DNA of 64,000 nt from an uncultured Collinsella sp. (GTDB taxonomy: Bacteria > Actinomycetota > Coriobacteriia > Coriobacteriales > Coriobacteriaceae): assembly GCA_958349325.1 (NCBI GenBank), contig CATWCP010000001.1, positions 55,000 to 118,999 on the forward strand. Reading direction: 5' to 3'. The notes under the pieces were generated by a model, which was not told the DNA's origin, did not search any database, and saw only the letters and a program-made list of their open reading frames with translations. Position 1 is the first letter of the stretch. Each line of letters starts with the position of its first letter. A program made the position numbers and the translations under genes. Shown piece by piece: positions 42,889 through 51,338 of this stretch.

Positions 42889-44076
42889 ATGTCGAGCCTC
42901 ACCGGTAAGTCATTGAACCCTGTTATGAATCGCAGGAGCGTTATCGCGAGCGCAGCAGGTCTGGGGGCGATGTCCATTCTAGCTGGCTGCTCCTCCAACG
43001 GCGGCGACAGCGGTTCCGCTCCGAGCGACGCTTCGTTTAAGATCGGCACCATCGGCCCGCTGACCGGCGCCAACGCGTCCTACGGCAAGTCCGTTACCCA
43101 GGGTGTCGAGCTTGGCTGCAAGGATTTCTCGACCAAGGAGCTGCCACTTGCCAGCAAGGCCGAGGACGACCAGGCCGATGGCGAGAAGGCCGTCAACGCC
43201 TTCAACACCCTGCTCGACTGGGGCATGCAGGCTCTCGTCGGTCCGACCACCACGGGTGCGTCGGTTGCCGTTGCCGCAGAGTGCGGTAACGACCCCAAGA
43301 CGTTCATGATCACCCCGTCCGCGTCCTCCGAGGACGTCACCGACGGCAAGGATTGCGTCTTCCAGGTTTGCTTCACCGACCCCAACCAGGGTGTCAACGC
43401 TGCCAAGTTCCTGGCGCAGAAGTATGCGGACGAGAAGTTCGTGCTGTTCTATAACTCCGGCGACGCCTATTCTTCGGGCATCGCAGATTCCTTTAAGGCC
43501 CAGGCCGCTGAGTCCAAGCTCGAGATTGTTGACGAGGAGACCTTTAAGGACGACTCCGCCACGAGCTTTACCAACCAGCTGACTAAGGCCAAGCAGGCCG
43601 GCGCCACCATGATCTTTGCGCCGATCTACTACACGCCGGCGTCCGTCCTGCTCAAGAACGCCAAGGACATGGGCTACGACGTCAAGATGATGGGCTGCGA
43701 CGGCATGGACGGCATCCTGGGCGTTGAGGGCTTCGATACCTCTCTTGCCGAGGGTCTGCTGCTCATGACCCCGTTCTCCGCCGACGACGAGAAGAACGCC
43801 GACTTCGTCAACGCTTACAAGGATAAGTACGGCGATACCCCCGACCAGTTTGCCGCCGACGCCTACGATGGCGTGCACGCGGTGGCCGAGGCCCTCAAGG
43901 AGGCCGGTCTTGGTGTCGACGCCGACCCGACCGAGGCCGCCGAGAAGCTGTCCAAGGCTATGCTCAAGATTACCGTTGACGGTCTGACCGGCAAGCTCAC
44001 CTGGAACGATAAGGGCCAGGTCCAGAAGGAGCCCACGGCGTACGTCATCACCGACGGCAAGTACGTACAGGCCTAA
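42889..44076 (+). CDS. livK: Branched-chain amino acid ABC transporter, substrate-binding lipoprotein
   Basis: A 395-residue LivK/LIV-binding-type periplasmic-binding-fold protein. The signal is lipoprotein-like: NRRSVIASAAGLGAMSILAG followed by Cys in the lipobox LAGC; the RR pair suggests possible Tat export. The mature part begins 'FKIGTIGPLTGANASYGKSV', standard for Type I solute-binding proteins. It delivers leucine, isoleucine, valine or a related ligand to LivHMGF. The gene follows a strong site (gagaggagagccgc). A 3' hairpin separates it from livH, which would allow higher expression of the binding protein. A deleted paralogue lies upstream. Confidence 0.92.
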   Translation: MSSLTGKSLNPVMNRRSVIASAAGLGAMSILAGCSSNGGDSGSAPSDASFKIGTIGPLTGANASYGKSVTQGVELGCKDFSTKELPLASKAEDDQADGEKAVNAFNTLLDWGMQALVGPTTTGASVAVAAECGNDPKTFMITPSASSEDVTDGKDCVFQVCFTDPNQGVNAAKFLAQKYADEKFVLFYNSGDAYSSGIADSFKAQAAESKLEIVDEETFKDDSATSFTNQLTKAKQAGATMIFAPIYYTPASVLLKNAKDMGYDVKMMGCDGMDGILGVEGFDTSLAEGLLLMTPFSADDEKNADFVNAYKDKYGDTPDQFAADAYDGVHAVAEALKEAGLGVDADPTEAAEKLSKAMLKITVDGLTGKLTWNDKGQVQKEPTAYVITDGKYVQA

Positions 44077-44107
44077 TTGGCCGCCTTACATAGAGCGGTT
44101 TTGATCC

Positions 44108-44139
44108 CAAGCAGGGGAGGTTTTGGCCTTCCCTGCTTG
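44108..44139 (+). other. Intercistronic stem-loop after livK
   Basis: CAAGCAGGGGAGG (44108-44120) pairs with CCTTCCCTGCTTG (44127-44139) around a short loop, with one G-T pair. No T-run follows, so it probably stabilises the livK message or causes partial termination rather than full termination. Confidence 0.5.
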
Positions 44140-44215
44140 CTTGGTATCTAGGGACGATGTAACGTCCCTGTTTCATACATCAACTGGAAACCTATTCGAA
44201 AGGGGGATGTGGAAC

Positions 44216-45097
44216 ATGACGGTCTTTATCCAATACCTGGTCAACGGCCTGTCCATGGGCAGCGTCTACGCCATCATCGCGTTGGGCTACACCATGGTCT
44301 ACGGTATCGCCAAGATGCTCAACTTCGCTCACGGCGACGTCATCATGGTCGGTGCCTATGTCTCGTTCTGCGCCACGTCGTATCTCGGCCTCCCGGGCTG
44401 GGCATCTGTAGTTCTCTCTTGTGTGGTCTGTACGGTTCTCGGTGTTCTCATCGAGGGTCTGGCATACAAGCCGCTGCGTCAGGCGGGCCCGCTGGCCGTT
44501 CTAATCACGGCTATCGGCGTGTCTTACTTCCTGCAGAACGCCGCGCAGCTTCTGTGGGGCGCCACGCCCAAGAACTTCACTTCGCTCGTCACCTTCCAGG
44601 TGCCGGAGTTCTTGGCCAAGTTCAACGTAAGCGCCGTCTCGCTCGTCACCATCGTCGCCTGCCTGGTTATCATGGCCGGCCTGATGTTCTTTACAGGTAA
44701 GACCAAGATGGGCAAGGCCATGCGCGCCGTGTCCGAGGACAAGGCCGCCGCTCAGCTCATGGGCATCAACGTCAACCGCACCATCTCGATGACGTTTGCC
44801 ATCGGCTCCGCCCTTGCCGCCATCGCCGGTGTGCTCCTGTGCTCCTACTCGCCGGTGCTGCAGCCCACGACGGGTGCCATGCCTGGCATTAAGGCCTTCG
44901 ACGCCGCCGTCTTCGGTGGGATCGGCTCCATCCCCGGCGCCTTTGTCGGTGGCATTCTCATCGGCATCATCGAGGCGATGGCGCAGGCCTACATTTCCAC
45001 GAGCCTTGCCAACTCCATCGTCTTTGGTGTTTTGATCATCGTCCTGCTCGTCAAGCCTGCCGGCCTCTTGGGCAAGTACGTCCCCGAGAAGGTGTAG
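44216..45097 (+). CDS. livH: Branched-chain amino acid ABC transporter permease LivH
   Basis: A 293-residue permease with about eight helices; 'GLSMGSVYAIIALGYTMVYG' and 'NFAHGDVIMVGAYVSF' are LivH hallmarks, and the loop 'AVSEDKAAAQLMGINVNRT' is the coupling region. ATG at 44216 is preferred, since the purine-rich site AAGGGGG stands about 8 bases ahead; an ATG at 44207 touches it. It is followed directly by livM (stop and GTG adjacent). Confidence 0.9.
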   Translation: MTVFIQYLVNGLSMGSVYAIIALGYTMVYGIAKMLNFAHGDVIMVGAYVSFCATSYLGLPGWASVVLSCVVCTVLGVLIEGLAYKPLRQAGPLAVLITAIGVSYFLQNAAQLLWGATPKNFTSLVTFQVPEFLAKFNVSAVSLVTIVACLVIMAGLMFFTGKTKMGKAMRAVSEDKAAAQLMGINVNRTISMTFAIGSALAAIAGVLLCSYSPVLQPTTGAMPGIKAFDAAVFGGIGSIPGAFVGGILIGIIEAMAQAYISTSLANSIVFGVLIIVLLVKPAGLLGKYVPEKV

Positions 45098-46186
45098 GTG
45101 AGCGTTATGAAGTTTCTTAAAGACAAGCAGACGCGTCACGACTTTGTTACGTACGCCATGTGCCTTGTGGCGTTCGCCATCGTGTTCTTTATGCAGTCTA
45201 ACCACATGATTCCGCGCATGATCGCCGGTCAGCTGGTTCCCATCACGGCCTATATCGTCATGGCCATTTCCCTCAACCTCGTCGTCGGCATCGCGGGCGA
45301 CTTGTCGCTGGGCCACGCGGGCTTTATGAGCGTCGGTGCCTACACGGGCATCGTCACCGCGGTCGCCCTCGAGAGCGCCGTTCCCTCCGATCCGGTGCGC
45401 CTTATCATCAGCATCGTGGTCGGCGCCATCGCCGCTGCCATCTTGGGCTTCTTGATCGGTATCCCGGTCCTGCGCCTGAGCGGCGACTATCTGGCCATCG
45501 TGACCCTGGCTTTTGGCGAGATCATCAAAGAGATTGTCACCTGCCTCATTGTGGGCGTCGACTCCCGCGGCCTGCACGTGATCTTTAACATCACGGGCAA
45601 CTCCACGATTAACGACCTGCACCTGCTCGAGGACGGCACCGCCATCATCAAGGGCGCGCAGGGCGCCTCGGGCGTGTCGACCTATTCGACCTTCCTCGCC
45701 GGTGCCATCCTGGTCATGGTTGCGCTCGTGATTGTACTCAACCTGGTTCGCAGCCGTACCGGCCGTGCCATTATGGCCGTGCGCGACAACAAGATCGCTG
45801 CCGAGTCCGTGGGCATTTCCGTCACCCAGTACCGCATGATTGCCTTCGTGGTTTCCGCCGCCCTCGCCGGTGCTGCCGGAGCCCTCTTCGGTGGTAACTT
45901 CTCGCAGCTCTCCGCCACCAAGTTCGACTTCAACACGTCCATCCTTATCCTGGTGTTCGTGGTCCTGGGCGGTCTGGGCAATATGCGCGGTTCCGTCATC
46001 GCTGCAGCGCTGCTTACCGTGCTGCCCGAGCTGCTCCGTCAGTTCTCGGACTACCGCATGCTCATCTACGCCATCGTGCTGATCCTGGTCATGATCTTTA
46101 CCAACAACCCGCAGCTCAAGGCGTTTTTCGCACGCATTAAGGATCGCTTTGCTTCCAAGAAGGAGGTGGCAGCCGATGCCCAGTAA
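45098..46186 (+). CDS. livM: Branched-chain amino acid ABC transporter permease LivM
   Basis: A 362-residue permease with about ten helices; 'LNLVVGIAGDLSLGHAGFMS' and 'VRDNKIAAESVGI' are LivM signatures. It pairs with LivH to form the channel. GTG at 45098 follows livH immediately; an ATG at 45107 could be used instead. Its last codons overlap the livG start by 11 bases, so translation is coupled. Confidence 0.9.
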   Translation: MSVMKFLKDKQTRHDFVTYAMCLVAFAIVFFMQSNHMIPRMIAGQLVPITAYIVMAISLNLVVGIAGDLSLGHAGFMSVGAYTGIVTAVALESAVPSDPVRLIISIVVGAIAAAILGFLIGIPVLRLSGDYLAIVTLAFGEIIKEIVTCLIVGVDSRGLHVIFNITGNSTINDLHLLEDGTAIIKGAQGASGVSTYSTFLAGAILVMVALVIVLNLVRSRTGRAIMAVRDNKIAAESVGISVTQYRMIAFVVSAALAGAAGALFGGNFSQLSATKFDFNTSILILVFVVLGGLGNMRGSVIAAALLTVLPELLRQFSDYRMLIYAIVLILVMIFTNNPQLKAFFARIKDRFASKKEVAADAQ

Positions 46187-47036
46187 ATTTGAGTTCAACA
46201 AGGGCAAGATGGTCCCGTATCCTTCTGGCGCCATCGTTCCCGACCGCGACCTGGGCGAGCGCCCGGCACTCGAGTGCATCCACCTGGGCATTGAGTTCGG
46301 TGGCCTTAAGGCAGTCGACGACTTTAGCCTGACTATCGGCAAGACCGAGATCGCCGGCCTGATCGGCCCCAACGGTGCCGGTAAGACCACGGTCTTCAAC
46401 CTGCTCACCAAGGTGTATCAGCCCACGCACGGCACCATCCTGCTCGACGGCGAGGACACCTCGGGCAAGTCGGTCTATCAGGTCAACCGTATGGGCATCG
46501 CCCGTACCTTCCAAAACATTCGCCTGTTCAACACCATGACGGTGGAGGATAACGTCAAGGTCGGCCTGCACAACCAGGAGCGCTACTCCGGCTTTGAGGG
46601 CGTGCTGCGCCTGCCGACGTATTGGAAACACGAGAAGGCTGCTCACGAGCGCGCCATGGAGCTGCTGTCCATCTTTGATATGGAGCATCTGGCAAACGAG
46701 CAGGCCGGATCGCTGCCTTACGGCGCTCAGCGTCGTCTGGAGATCGTCCGCGCGCTTGCCACCAACCCCAAGCTACTGCTGCTCGACGAGCCTGCCGCTG
46801 GCATGAACCCGTCCGAAACTGCGGAGCTCATGGAGAACATCGTCAAGATTCGCGACACCTTTGGCATTGCCATCATGCTTATCGAGCACGATATGTCGCT
46901 CGTCATGAATATCTGCGAGGGCATCTGCGTGCTCAACTTTGGTAAGGTCATCGCCAAGGGCACGGCCGAGGAGATCCAGAACAACGACGCCGTTATCGAG
47001 GCGTATCTGGGCAAGCAGGATAAGGGGGAGAACTAA
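46176..47036 (+). CDS. livG: Branched-chain amino acid ABC transporter ATPase LivG
   Basis: A 286-residue ATPase with Walker A GPNGAGKT, signature near 'SLPYGAQRRLEI', Walker B 'LLLLDEPAAGMNP', and the H-loop 'IEHDMS'. The signature motif is LPYGAQ, typical of LivG. The ATG has a strong site (aaggaggtggcagcc). It overlaps livM and abuts livF. Confidence 0.92.
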   Translation: MPSKFEFNKGKMVPYPSGAIVPDRDLGERPALECIHLGIEFGGLKAVDDFSLTIGKTEIAGLIGPNGAGKTTVFNLLTKVYQPTHGTILLDGEDTSGKSVYQVNRMGIARTFQNIRLFNTMTVEDNVKVGLHNQERYSGFEGVLRLPTYWKHEKAAHERAMELLSIFDMEHLANEQAGSLPYGAQRRLEIVRALATNPKLLLLDEPAAGMNPSETAELMENIVKIRDTFGIAIMLIEHDMSLVMNICEGICVLNFGKVIAKGTAEEIQNNDAVIEAYLGKQDKGEN

Positions 47037-47750
47037 ATGGCAGAGCCGATGCTTTCCGTCTACAACATCAACGTCTGGTACGGCGCCATCCACGCCATCA
47101 AGGACATCTCCTTTAACGTCAACGAGGGTGAGATCGTTGCCTTGATCGGTGCCAACGGCGCCGGTAAGTCCACGACGCTTAAAACCGTCTCGGGCCTGCT
47201 GCGTTCCAAGACCGGCTCCATCAAGTTTATGGGCGAGGACATTACCCATACGCCCGCCGACAAGCTGGTGGGCAAGGGCTTGGCCCAGGTGCCCGAGGGC
47301 CGTCGCGCCTTTTTGCAAATGACGGTCGAGGAGAACCTGGAGATGGGCGCCTATACACAGCCCAAGTCTACGGTGGCTCCGGGCCTCGAGCGCGTCTACG
47401 AGCAGTTCCCGCGCCTGAAGGAGCGCCGTCGCCAGGTCGCTGGCACCCTTTCGGGCGGCGAGCAGCAGATGCTCGTTATGGGTCGTGCCCTTATGAGCAA
47501 CCCCAAGCTGCTCATGCTCGACGAGCCTTCCATGGGCCTGGCGCCGATTCTGATTGAGCAAATCTTCCAGATCGTCGAGGACCTGCACAAGGCCGGTACT
47601 ACGGTGCTCCTGGTCGAGCAGAACGCGCAGATGGCGCTTTCGATTGCTACGCGCGGCTACGTGCTCGAGACCGGCAAGATCACCATGACCGGCACCGGCC
47701 AAGAACTCCTGCACGACGACAACGTCCGCAAAGCTTATCTGGGTGGCTAA
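47037..47750 (+). CDS. livF: Branched-chain amino acid ABC transporter ATPase LivF
   Basis: A 237-residue ATPase with Walker A GANGAGKST, signature 'LSGGEQQML', and Walker B 'LLMLDEPSMGLAP'. With LivG it powers uptake. It starts at the base after livG's stop. A perfect terminator follows ten bases after the stop. Confidence 0.92.
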   Translation: MAEPMLSVYNINVWYGAIHAIKDISFNVNEGEIVALIGANGAGKSTTLKTVSGLLRSKTGSIKFMGEDITHTPADKLVGKGLAQVPEGRRAFLQMTVEENLEMGAYTQPKSTVAPGLERVYEQFPRLKERRRQVAGTLSGGEQQMLVMGRALMSNPKLLMLDEPSMGLAPILIEQIFQIVEDLHKAGTTVLLVEQNAQMALSIATRGYVLETGKITMTGTGQELLHDDNVRKAYLGG

Positions 47751-47760
47751 TCCATTCAAC

Positions 47761-47795
47761 AAAGGGGCGCTGACTATCCCGGTCAGCGCCCCTTT
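47761..47795 (+). terminator. Terminator of the liv operon
   Basis: AAAGGGGCGCTGAC (47761-47774) pairs exactly with GTCAGCGCCCCTTT (47782-47795), followed by TT. Confidence 0.9.
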
Positions 47796-47797
47796 TT

Positions 47798-47866
47798 AAG
47801 TTGCGGTGAAATAGGGACTAAATAGGGATTCTAGACGTCAAAACAGTCCCTATTCCACCGCAACTT
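47798..47866. repeat. Palindromic repeat, copy 1 (left of the zinc-ribbon gene)
   Basis: Terminal inverted repeats: AAGTTGCGGTGAAATAGGGA (47798-47817, continuing CT) and the complementary TCCCTATTCCACCGCAACTT (47847-47866). A near-identical copy in the same direction lies at 49704-49771. The following ~30 bases (cattggggcgtgcgacgatg) are also alike, so the true repeat may extend to ~47896. Confidence 0.7.
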
Positions 47867-47916
47867 CATTGGGGCGTGCGACGATGACCGTCCCAAATTA
47901 GCACCCCTGCACCAAG

Positions 47917-47956
47917 CCAAGGCCCCGTTCTGGAGTGTTTCGGAACGGGGCCTTGG
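47917..47956. terminator. Strong hairpin beside the zinc-ribbon gene
   Basis: CCAAGGCCCCGTTC (47917-47930) pairs exactly with GAACGGGGCCTTGG (47943-47956). There is no clear T-run. It lies downstream of the minus-strand zinc-ribbon gene and may end its message. Confidence 0.55.
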
Positions 47957-47983
47957 TGGTTGAGGTCTATTGGATTTTGTTCG

Positions 47984-49573
47984 TTAGTCTACCTTTTGTC
48001 CGCATGTGGGACAGAACTGGGCTTCGGGTACGAGCGGGGTTCCGCAGTGACGGCAGAAGCGGGCAGGCTCGGCCGGAGCTGCTGGTGCCGTCGGCATCGC
48101 AGGTGCTGTGGGTGGAACGACGTTCTGCTGGGCGCGCTTCTGACGACGACGCTGCTTGCGCTGAGACTTGGGTACTGCGGCTGTCGCACCGTTCGCGGTC
48201 TTTGCGCGCTTCTTACGGATGCAAAGGACAACAATCGCGCCACTGATGATGAGGACGATCGCCACACCACCGCCAATAACAAACGGCAGGTGAGTCTGGA
48301 CAAAGTACAGCACATCCTCGGGTACCGAATGAGGAATGTTCGACTTATAGATACTCACATGGATCGTGGCAGGGTCTTCATCATCGTTGTAAGTTGCCAA
48401 GATCTCGCGATCGCCTTTCATGAACGAAAGGTCGCACCAATGAGAATTAAACTCGCTCTTGGCCCCAGTTTTTGCGTCAACTAGGCAAGCGGAGGATTTG
48501 TCATCGTTTGAGTAATTCCCAAGTAAGACGCCGCCATCATGCGAAATATCGCAGATGAAGCCATCGCCAAAGGGGAAGGCAATCGAGCTGATAGTGTTCC
48601 CATTTTGCAAATCGATGACGCCGAGGCTCGTATCTTGCTCGTCCAGGTAGTTATCATCGTCATCCTCTTCAGAAAGATCACTTGAGCTATTGCTAATATA
48701 AACGGGGTAGTAATCGCATGATCCGTGATCATATAGAGAAAAAGCGTGATCCTCATCATCGGATATGGTACTCAGGTTGGCGTCGCGGTCGGCTTTAATC
48801 AAAAAAGACTCACCTTGAAGAATAAAGCCTTCTGAGTCCGGGAGTGGGGTTGTTGAGCTTATTTCGATGCTGTCTGTTACTTTATTTACATGAGTAGTGT
48901 TTGATTTGGTCGAGCCGGTTTTTGTGTCGAACACTTTCAGAGTGACGGTGGATTTATCCGCGTTGGTCGTCACGACGTAAAAACAGTCTCCATCTTTCGA
49001 AAGCATTATCCGCGACCAATCGCTTTCTTTGGGGTAGCCCTGCATCTTGTTATCAGTCTTAAGATCATAAAGTGCGTACGAATAGTTATCATCGGAATCG
49101 TGCTGTATAACACATGCTGTTTCTCCGTTTTCGCTAATCAGAGCAAAGTCCTGAGTGTATTGTCCTGGTTCAAGCGAATGGACTGAACGGCTTTGCTTTA
49201 CAGGAGAAAAGATGACCAGGTCGGAGCCTTCTATCCAAGACAGCTGGCCATTCCACGATATTCTCGTCGAATCGAGGCTTTTCTTTGGGATGTCAACGGG
49301 GGTTGTGCTACCGTCGTCCAAATTGATGAGGGATATTTTTAGGCTGTTTTCGTCATCGCCGTCAAACAGGTATTGGTACCCTGAATCTAAATCATAGTTG
49401 ATGACATACGAGTTTTCGCTGCTGGTCTTAAAACTGTATGACTTCTCGAGCTCGGGGGTCGGTACGCTGCCGCCGGCTAATGCTGTGGGAGGGGCTGCGA
49501 GCGGAGACAAGGCCGCGATCAGGCCGATGGCGACTGCTGCGATCCTTCCGCTCTTTTGGATGCTCTTAAACAT
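47984..49573 (-). CDS. Exported beta-propeller-like protein with membrane helix and zinc ribbon
   Basis: A 529-residue protein, family not recognised. It has a signal peptide (~1-34, ending ALA-GG) and ~380 residues of strand-rich, Ser/Asp-rich sequence with repeats like 'LYDLKTDNKM' and 'VFDTKTGSTK', consistent with a beta-propeller. A transmembrane helix follows (~427-452), then a basic Pro/Ala tail and a C-terminal zinc ribbon (FCRHCGTPLV...FCPTCGQKVD). The propeller would face outside and the ribbon the cytoplasm. The gene is visibly richer in A/T than its neighbours and lies between two copies of a palindromic repeat, suggesting acquisition by transfer. Role unknown. Confidence 0.65.
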   Translation of the reverse strand: MFKSIQKSGRIAAVAIGLIAALSPLAAPPTALAGGSVPTPELEKSYSFKTSSENSYVINYDLDSGYQYLFDGDDENSLKISLINLDDGSTTPVDIPKKSLDSTRISWNGQLSWIEGSDLVIFSPVKQSRSVHSLEPGQYTQDFALISENGETACVIQHDSDDNYSYALYDLKTDNKMQGYPKESDWSRIMLSKDGDCFYVVTTNADKSTVTLKVFDTKTGSTKSNTTHVNKVTDSIEISSTTPLPDSEGFILQGESFLIKADRDANLSTISDDEDHAFSLYDHGSCDYYPVYISNSSSDLSEEDDDDNYLDEQDTSLGVIDLQNGNTISSIAFPFGDGFICDISHDGGVLLGNYSNDDKSSACLVDAKTGAKSEFNSHWCDLSFMKGDREILATYNDDEDPATIHVSIYKSNIPHSVPEDVLYFVQTHLPFVIGGGVAIVLIISGAIVVLCIRKKRAKTANGATAAVPKSQRKQRRRQKRAQQNVVPPTAPAMPTAPAAPAEPARFCRHCGTPLVPEAQFCPTCGQKVD

Positions 49574-49703
49574 GGCAATCCTTTCCTCTAAATATGAATG
49601 TCGATACTGCCATGGTTAATCGGGATTCGAAAATCTTGTTGCGCAACATTCACCATCGGCAAATTTATTCGGCCAGCTGCGCCGTTCCCAAGAGATCATT
49701 CTG

Positions 49704-49771
49704 AGTTGCGGTGAAATAGGGACTGAATACGGGCTCCAGAGGCCAAAACAGTCCCTATTCCACCGCAACTT
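49704..49771. repeat. Palindromic repeat, copy 2 (right of the zinc-ribbon gene)
   Basis: AGTTGCGGTGAAATAGGGAC (49704-49723) and GTCCCTATTCCACCGCAACT (49751-49770) are complementary. The copy is nearly identical to 47798-47866 and in the same orientation, and the homology continues into the next ~30 bases. The bases 49574-49703 between the gene start and this copy show nothing further. Confidence 0.7.
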
Positions 49772-49829
49772 CATGGGGATGTGTGACAATGCCCGTCGGA
49801 AATCATCTGCTGTCTTTGGGGGCCTATCT

Positions 49830-50507
49830 ATGCTGTACGAGTTTTGTGCCGAGAACTTTGAGCGAGTGCCGGCGGCTATCGATGCCGGTGCAAGGCGCAT
49901 TGAGCTGTGCGACAACCTCGCCGTCGGTGGTACCACGCCCTCGGCCGGCGTTATCAGCGCTACGACCAACTATGCCCACGAACACGATGCACGGGTGATG
50001 TGCATGATTCGCCCGCGTGGCGGCGACTTTCATTACAGCCGGGACGAACTGCGCATGATGGAGATGGACCTGGGCCTTGCCGTCAGCGCCGGCGTTGACG
50101 GTCTGGTCTTTGGATGCTGCAAGCCCTGTGCCGGCGGCTGGGCGCTCGACGAGCTTACGTTGGGCGCACTCGTGATGGCTGCGGGCTGCGCGACCGAGGA
50201 ATGCAAGCGTGGCCCCATCGACATCACCTTCCACATGGCGTTTGACCAGCTCTCGCCCGAGGCTCAGCTCGATGCAATTGACACGCTTGCCGACTGCGGT
50301 GTTACGCGCATCCTGACGCATGGCGGCGCGGCCGGTACGCCGATCGAGGATAACTTCGAAAACCTGGCCCGCTTAATCGAGTATGCGGGCGACCGCTTGA
50401 CCATCCTTCCCGGCGGCGGCATTTCTACGGCCAACCGCGATACCGTGGCGGCGGCGCTCGGCGTCTCCGAGCTCCATGGCACCAAGATCGTGCCGCTGGA
50501 GGTATAA
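49830..50507 (+). CDS. cutC: CutC family protein
   Basis: A 225-residue TIM-barrel CutC with the family patterns 'EFCAENFERVPAAIDAGARR', 'IELCDNLAVGGTTPSAGVI' and 'MIRPRGGDFHYS', and 'ILTHGGAAGTPIEDN'. CutC was first linked to copper homeostasis in E. coli, but the mechanism is unsettled. ATG at 49830 behind gggggcctatct is chosen; upstream in-frame codons lie in the repeat region. The next gene begins three bases after its stop. Confidence 0.88.
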   Translation: MLYEFCAENFERVPAAIDAGARRIELCDNLAVGGTTPSAGVISATTNYAHEHDARVMCMIRPRGGDFHYSRDELRMMEMDLGLAVSAGVDGLVFGCCKPCAGGWALDELTLGALVMAAGCATEECKRGPIDITFHMAFDQLSPEAQLDAIDTLADCGVTRILTHGGAAGTPIEDNFENLARLIEYAGDRLTILPGGGISTANRDTVAAALGVSELHGTKIVPLEV

Positions 50508-50510
50508 CCC

Positions 50511-51308
50511 GTGGCGCTGGTATTTGACGTTCAGCAGGCGAATGGCAAGCCCGACGATAACCGTCGCCCTGGCACCGCGTGCCCCTTTTGCGACACGGAG
50601 GGGCTCGCCAACATCATCCAGCGCGATGGTGACTGCATCTGGCTCGAGAATAAGTTCAAGACCTTGCGGGCCACCCGTCAGACCGTATTGATCGAGTCGG
50701 CCAATCACGACGCCGACCTGGTGACCTATGAACCGGATGAGCTGCATCATGTGATGCGGTTTGCCCTGGGCTGTTGGCAGCAGATGATTGATTCCCAACA
50801 GTACCGCAGTGTGCTCATGTACAAGAACAAAGGCCCGCTTTCGGGCGGCAGCCTCGTCCATCCACACATGCAGATTGTGGGCTTGGAACAGGAGGACGGC
50901 TATGAGGCGCTGACCTCAGCCAACTTTGAAGGCATCAATGTCTGGCAACAGGGGAGAATCTCGGTCAACATCTCAACCGAACCGATCATGGGGTTCTTTG
51001 AGGTCAACGTTTCAGCCCCGCAAGGTATCGCCGCCAGCGATGGCATGCGAGACCAAGCCGAGGCGGATCTCTTCGCCGATGCGATCCAGGTGGCTCTGCG
51101 CTATATCCTGAACGAGCACCACGGTGGTCGCGCAGAGTCGTACAACTTGTTCTTCTATCACCTGGGCGGCCGGACTATTGCCAAGGCGCTTCCGCGTTGG
51201 GTGGTTTCGCCCTACTTTGTCGGCTATCGTTTGGCCCAGGTCAATGCCGAGACGACGCTCGATATCGATGCTGAGCGCCTGCGCGCATGCCTGGAGACAC
51301 TTGCATAG
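50511..51308 (+). CDS. HIT/GalT-like nucleotidyltransferase-fold protein (DUF4931-type)
   Basis: A 265-residue protein of the GalT/HIT superfamily. It has a CPFC zinc-type pair near the N-terminus, 'VLMYKNKGPLSGGSLVHPHM', and the active-site motif HPHMQ (the GalT HPHxQ histidine nucleophile). Galactose-1-phosphate uridylyltransferases have two zinc motifs and ~350 residues, so this is a shorter relative, predicted to act on a nucleotide-sugar-like substrate. GTG at 50511 follows ggaggtataaccc. It is coupled to cutC. Confidence 0.72.
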   Translation: MALVFDVQQANGKPDDNRRPGTACPFCDTEGLANIIQRDGDCIWLENKFKTLRATRQTVLIESANHDADLVTYEPDELHHVMRFALGCWQQMIDSQQYRSVLMYKNKGPLSGGSLVHPHMQIVGLEQEDGYEALTSANFEGINVWQQGRISVNISTEPIMGFFEVNVSAPQGIAASDGMRDQAEADLFADAIQVALRYILNEHHGGRAESYNLFFYHLGGRTIAKALPRWVVSPYFVGYRLAQVNAETTLDIDAERLRACLETLA

Positions 51309-51338
51309 CCAAGGGCACGGCCTCGCGTCTGTGGCTGA

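Noticed and set aside
44501..46411. A 636-codon frame antisense to livH, livM and livG
   Set aside because: It is opposite an intact, motif-complete ABC transporter. The product is Asp/Gly/His-rich low complexity.
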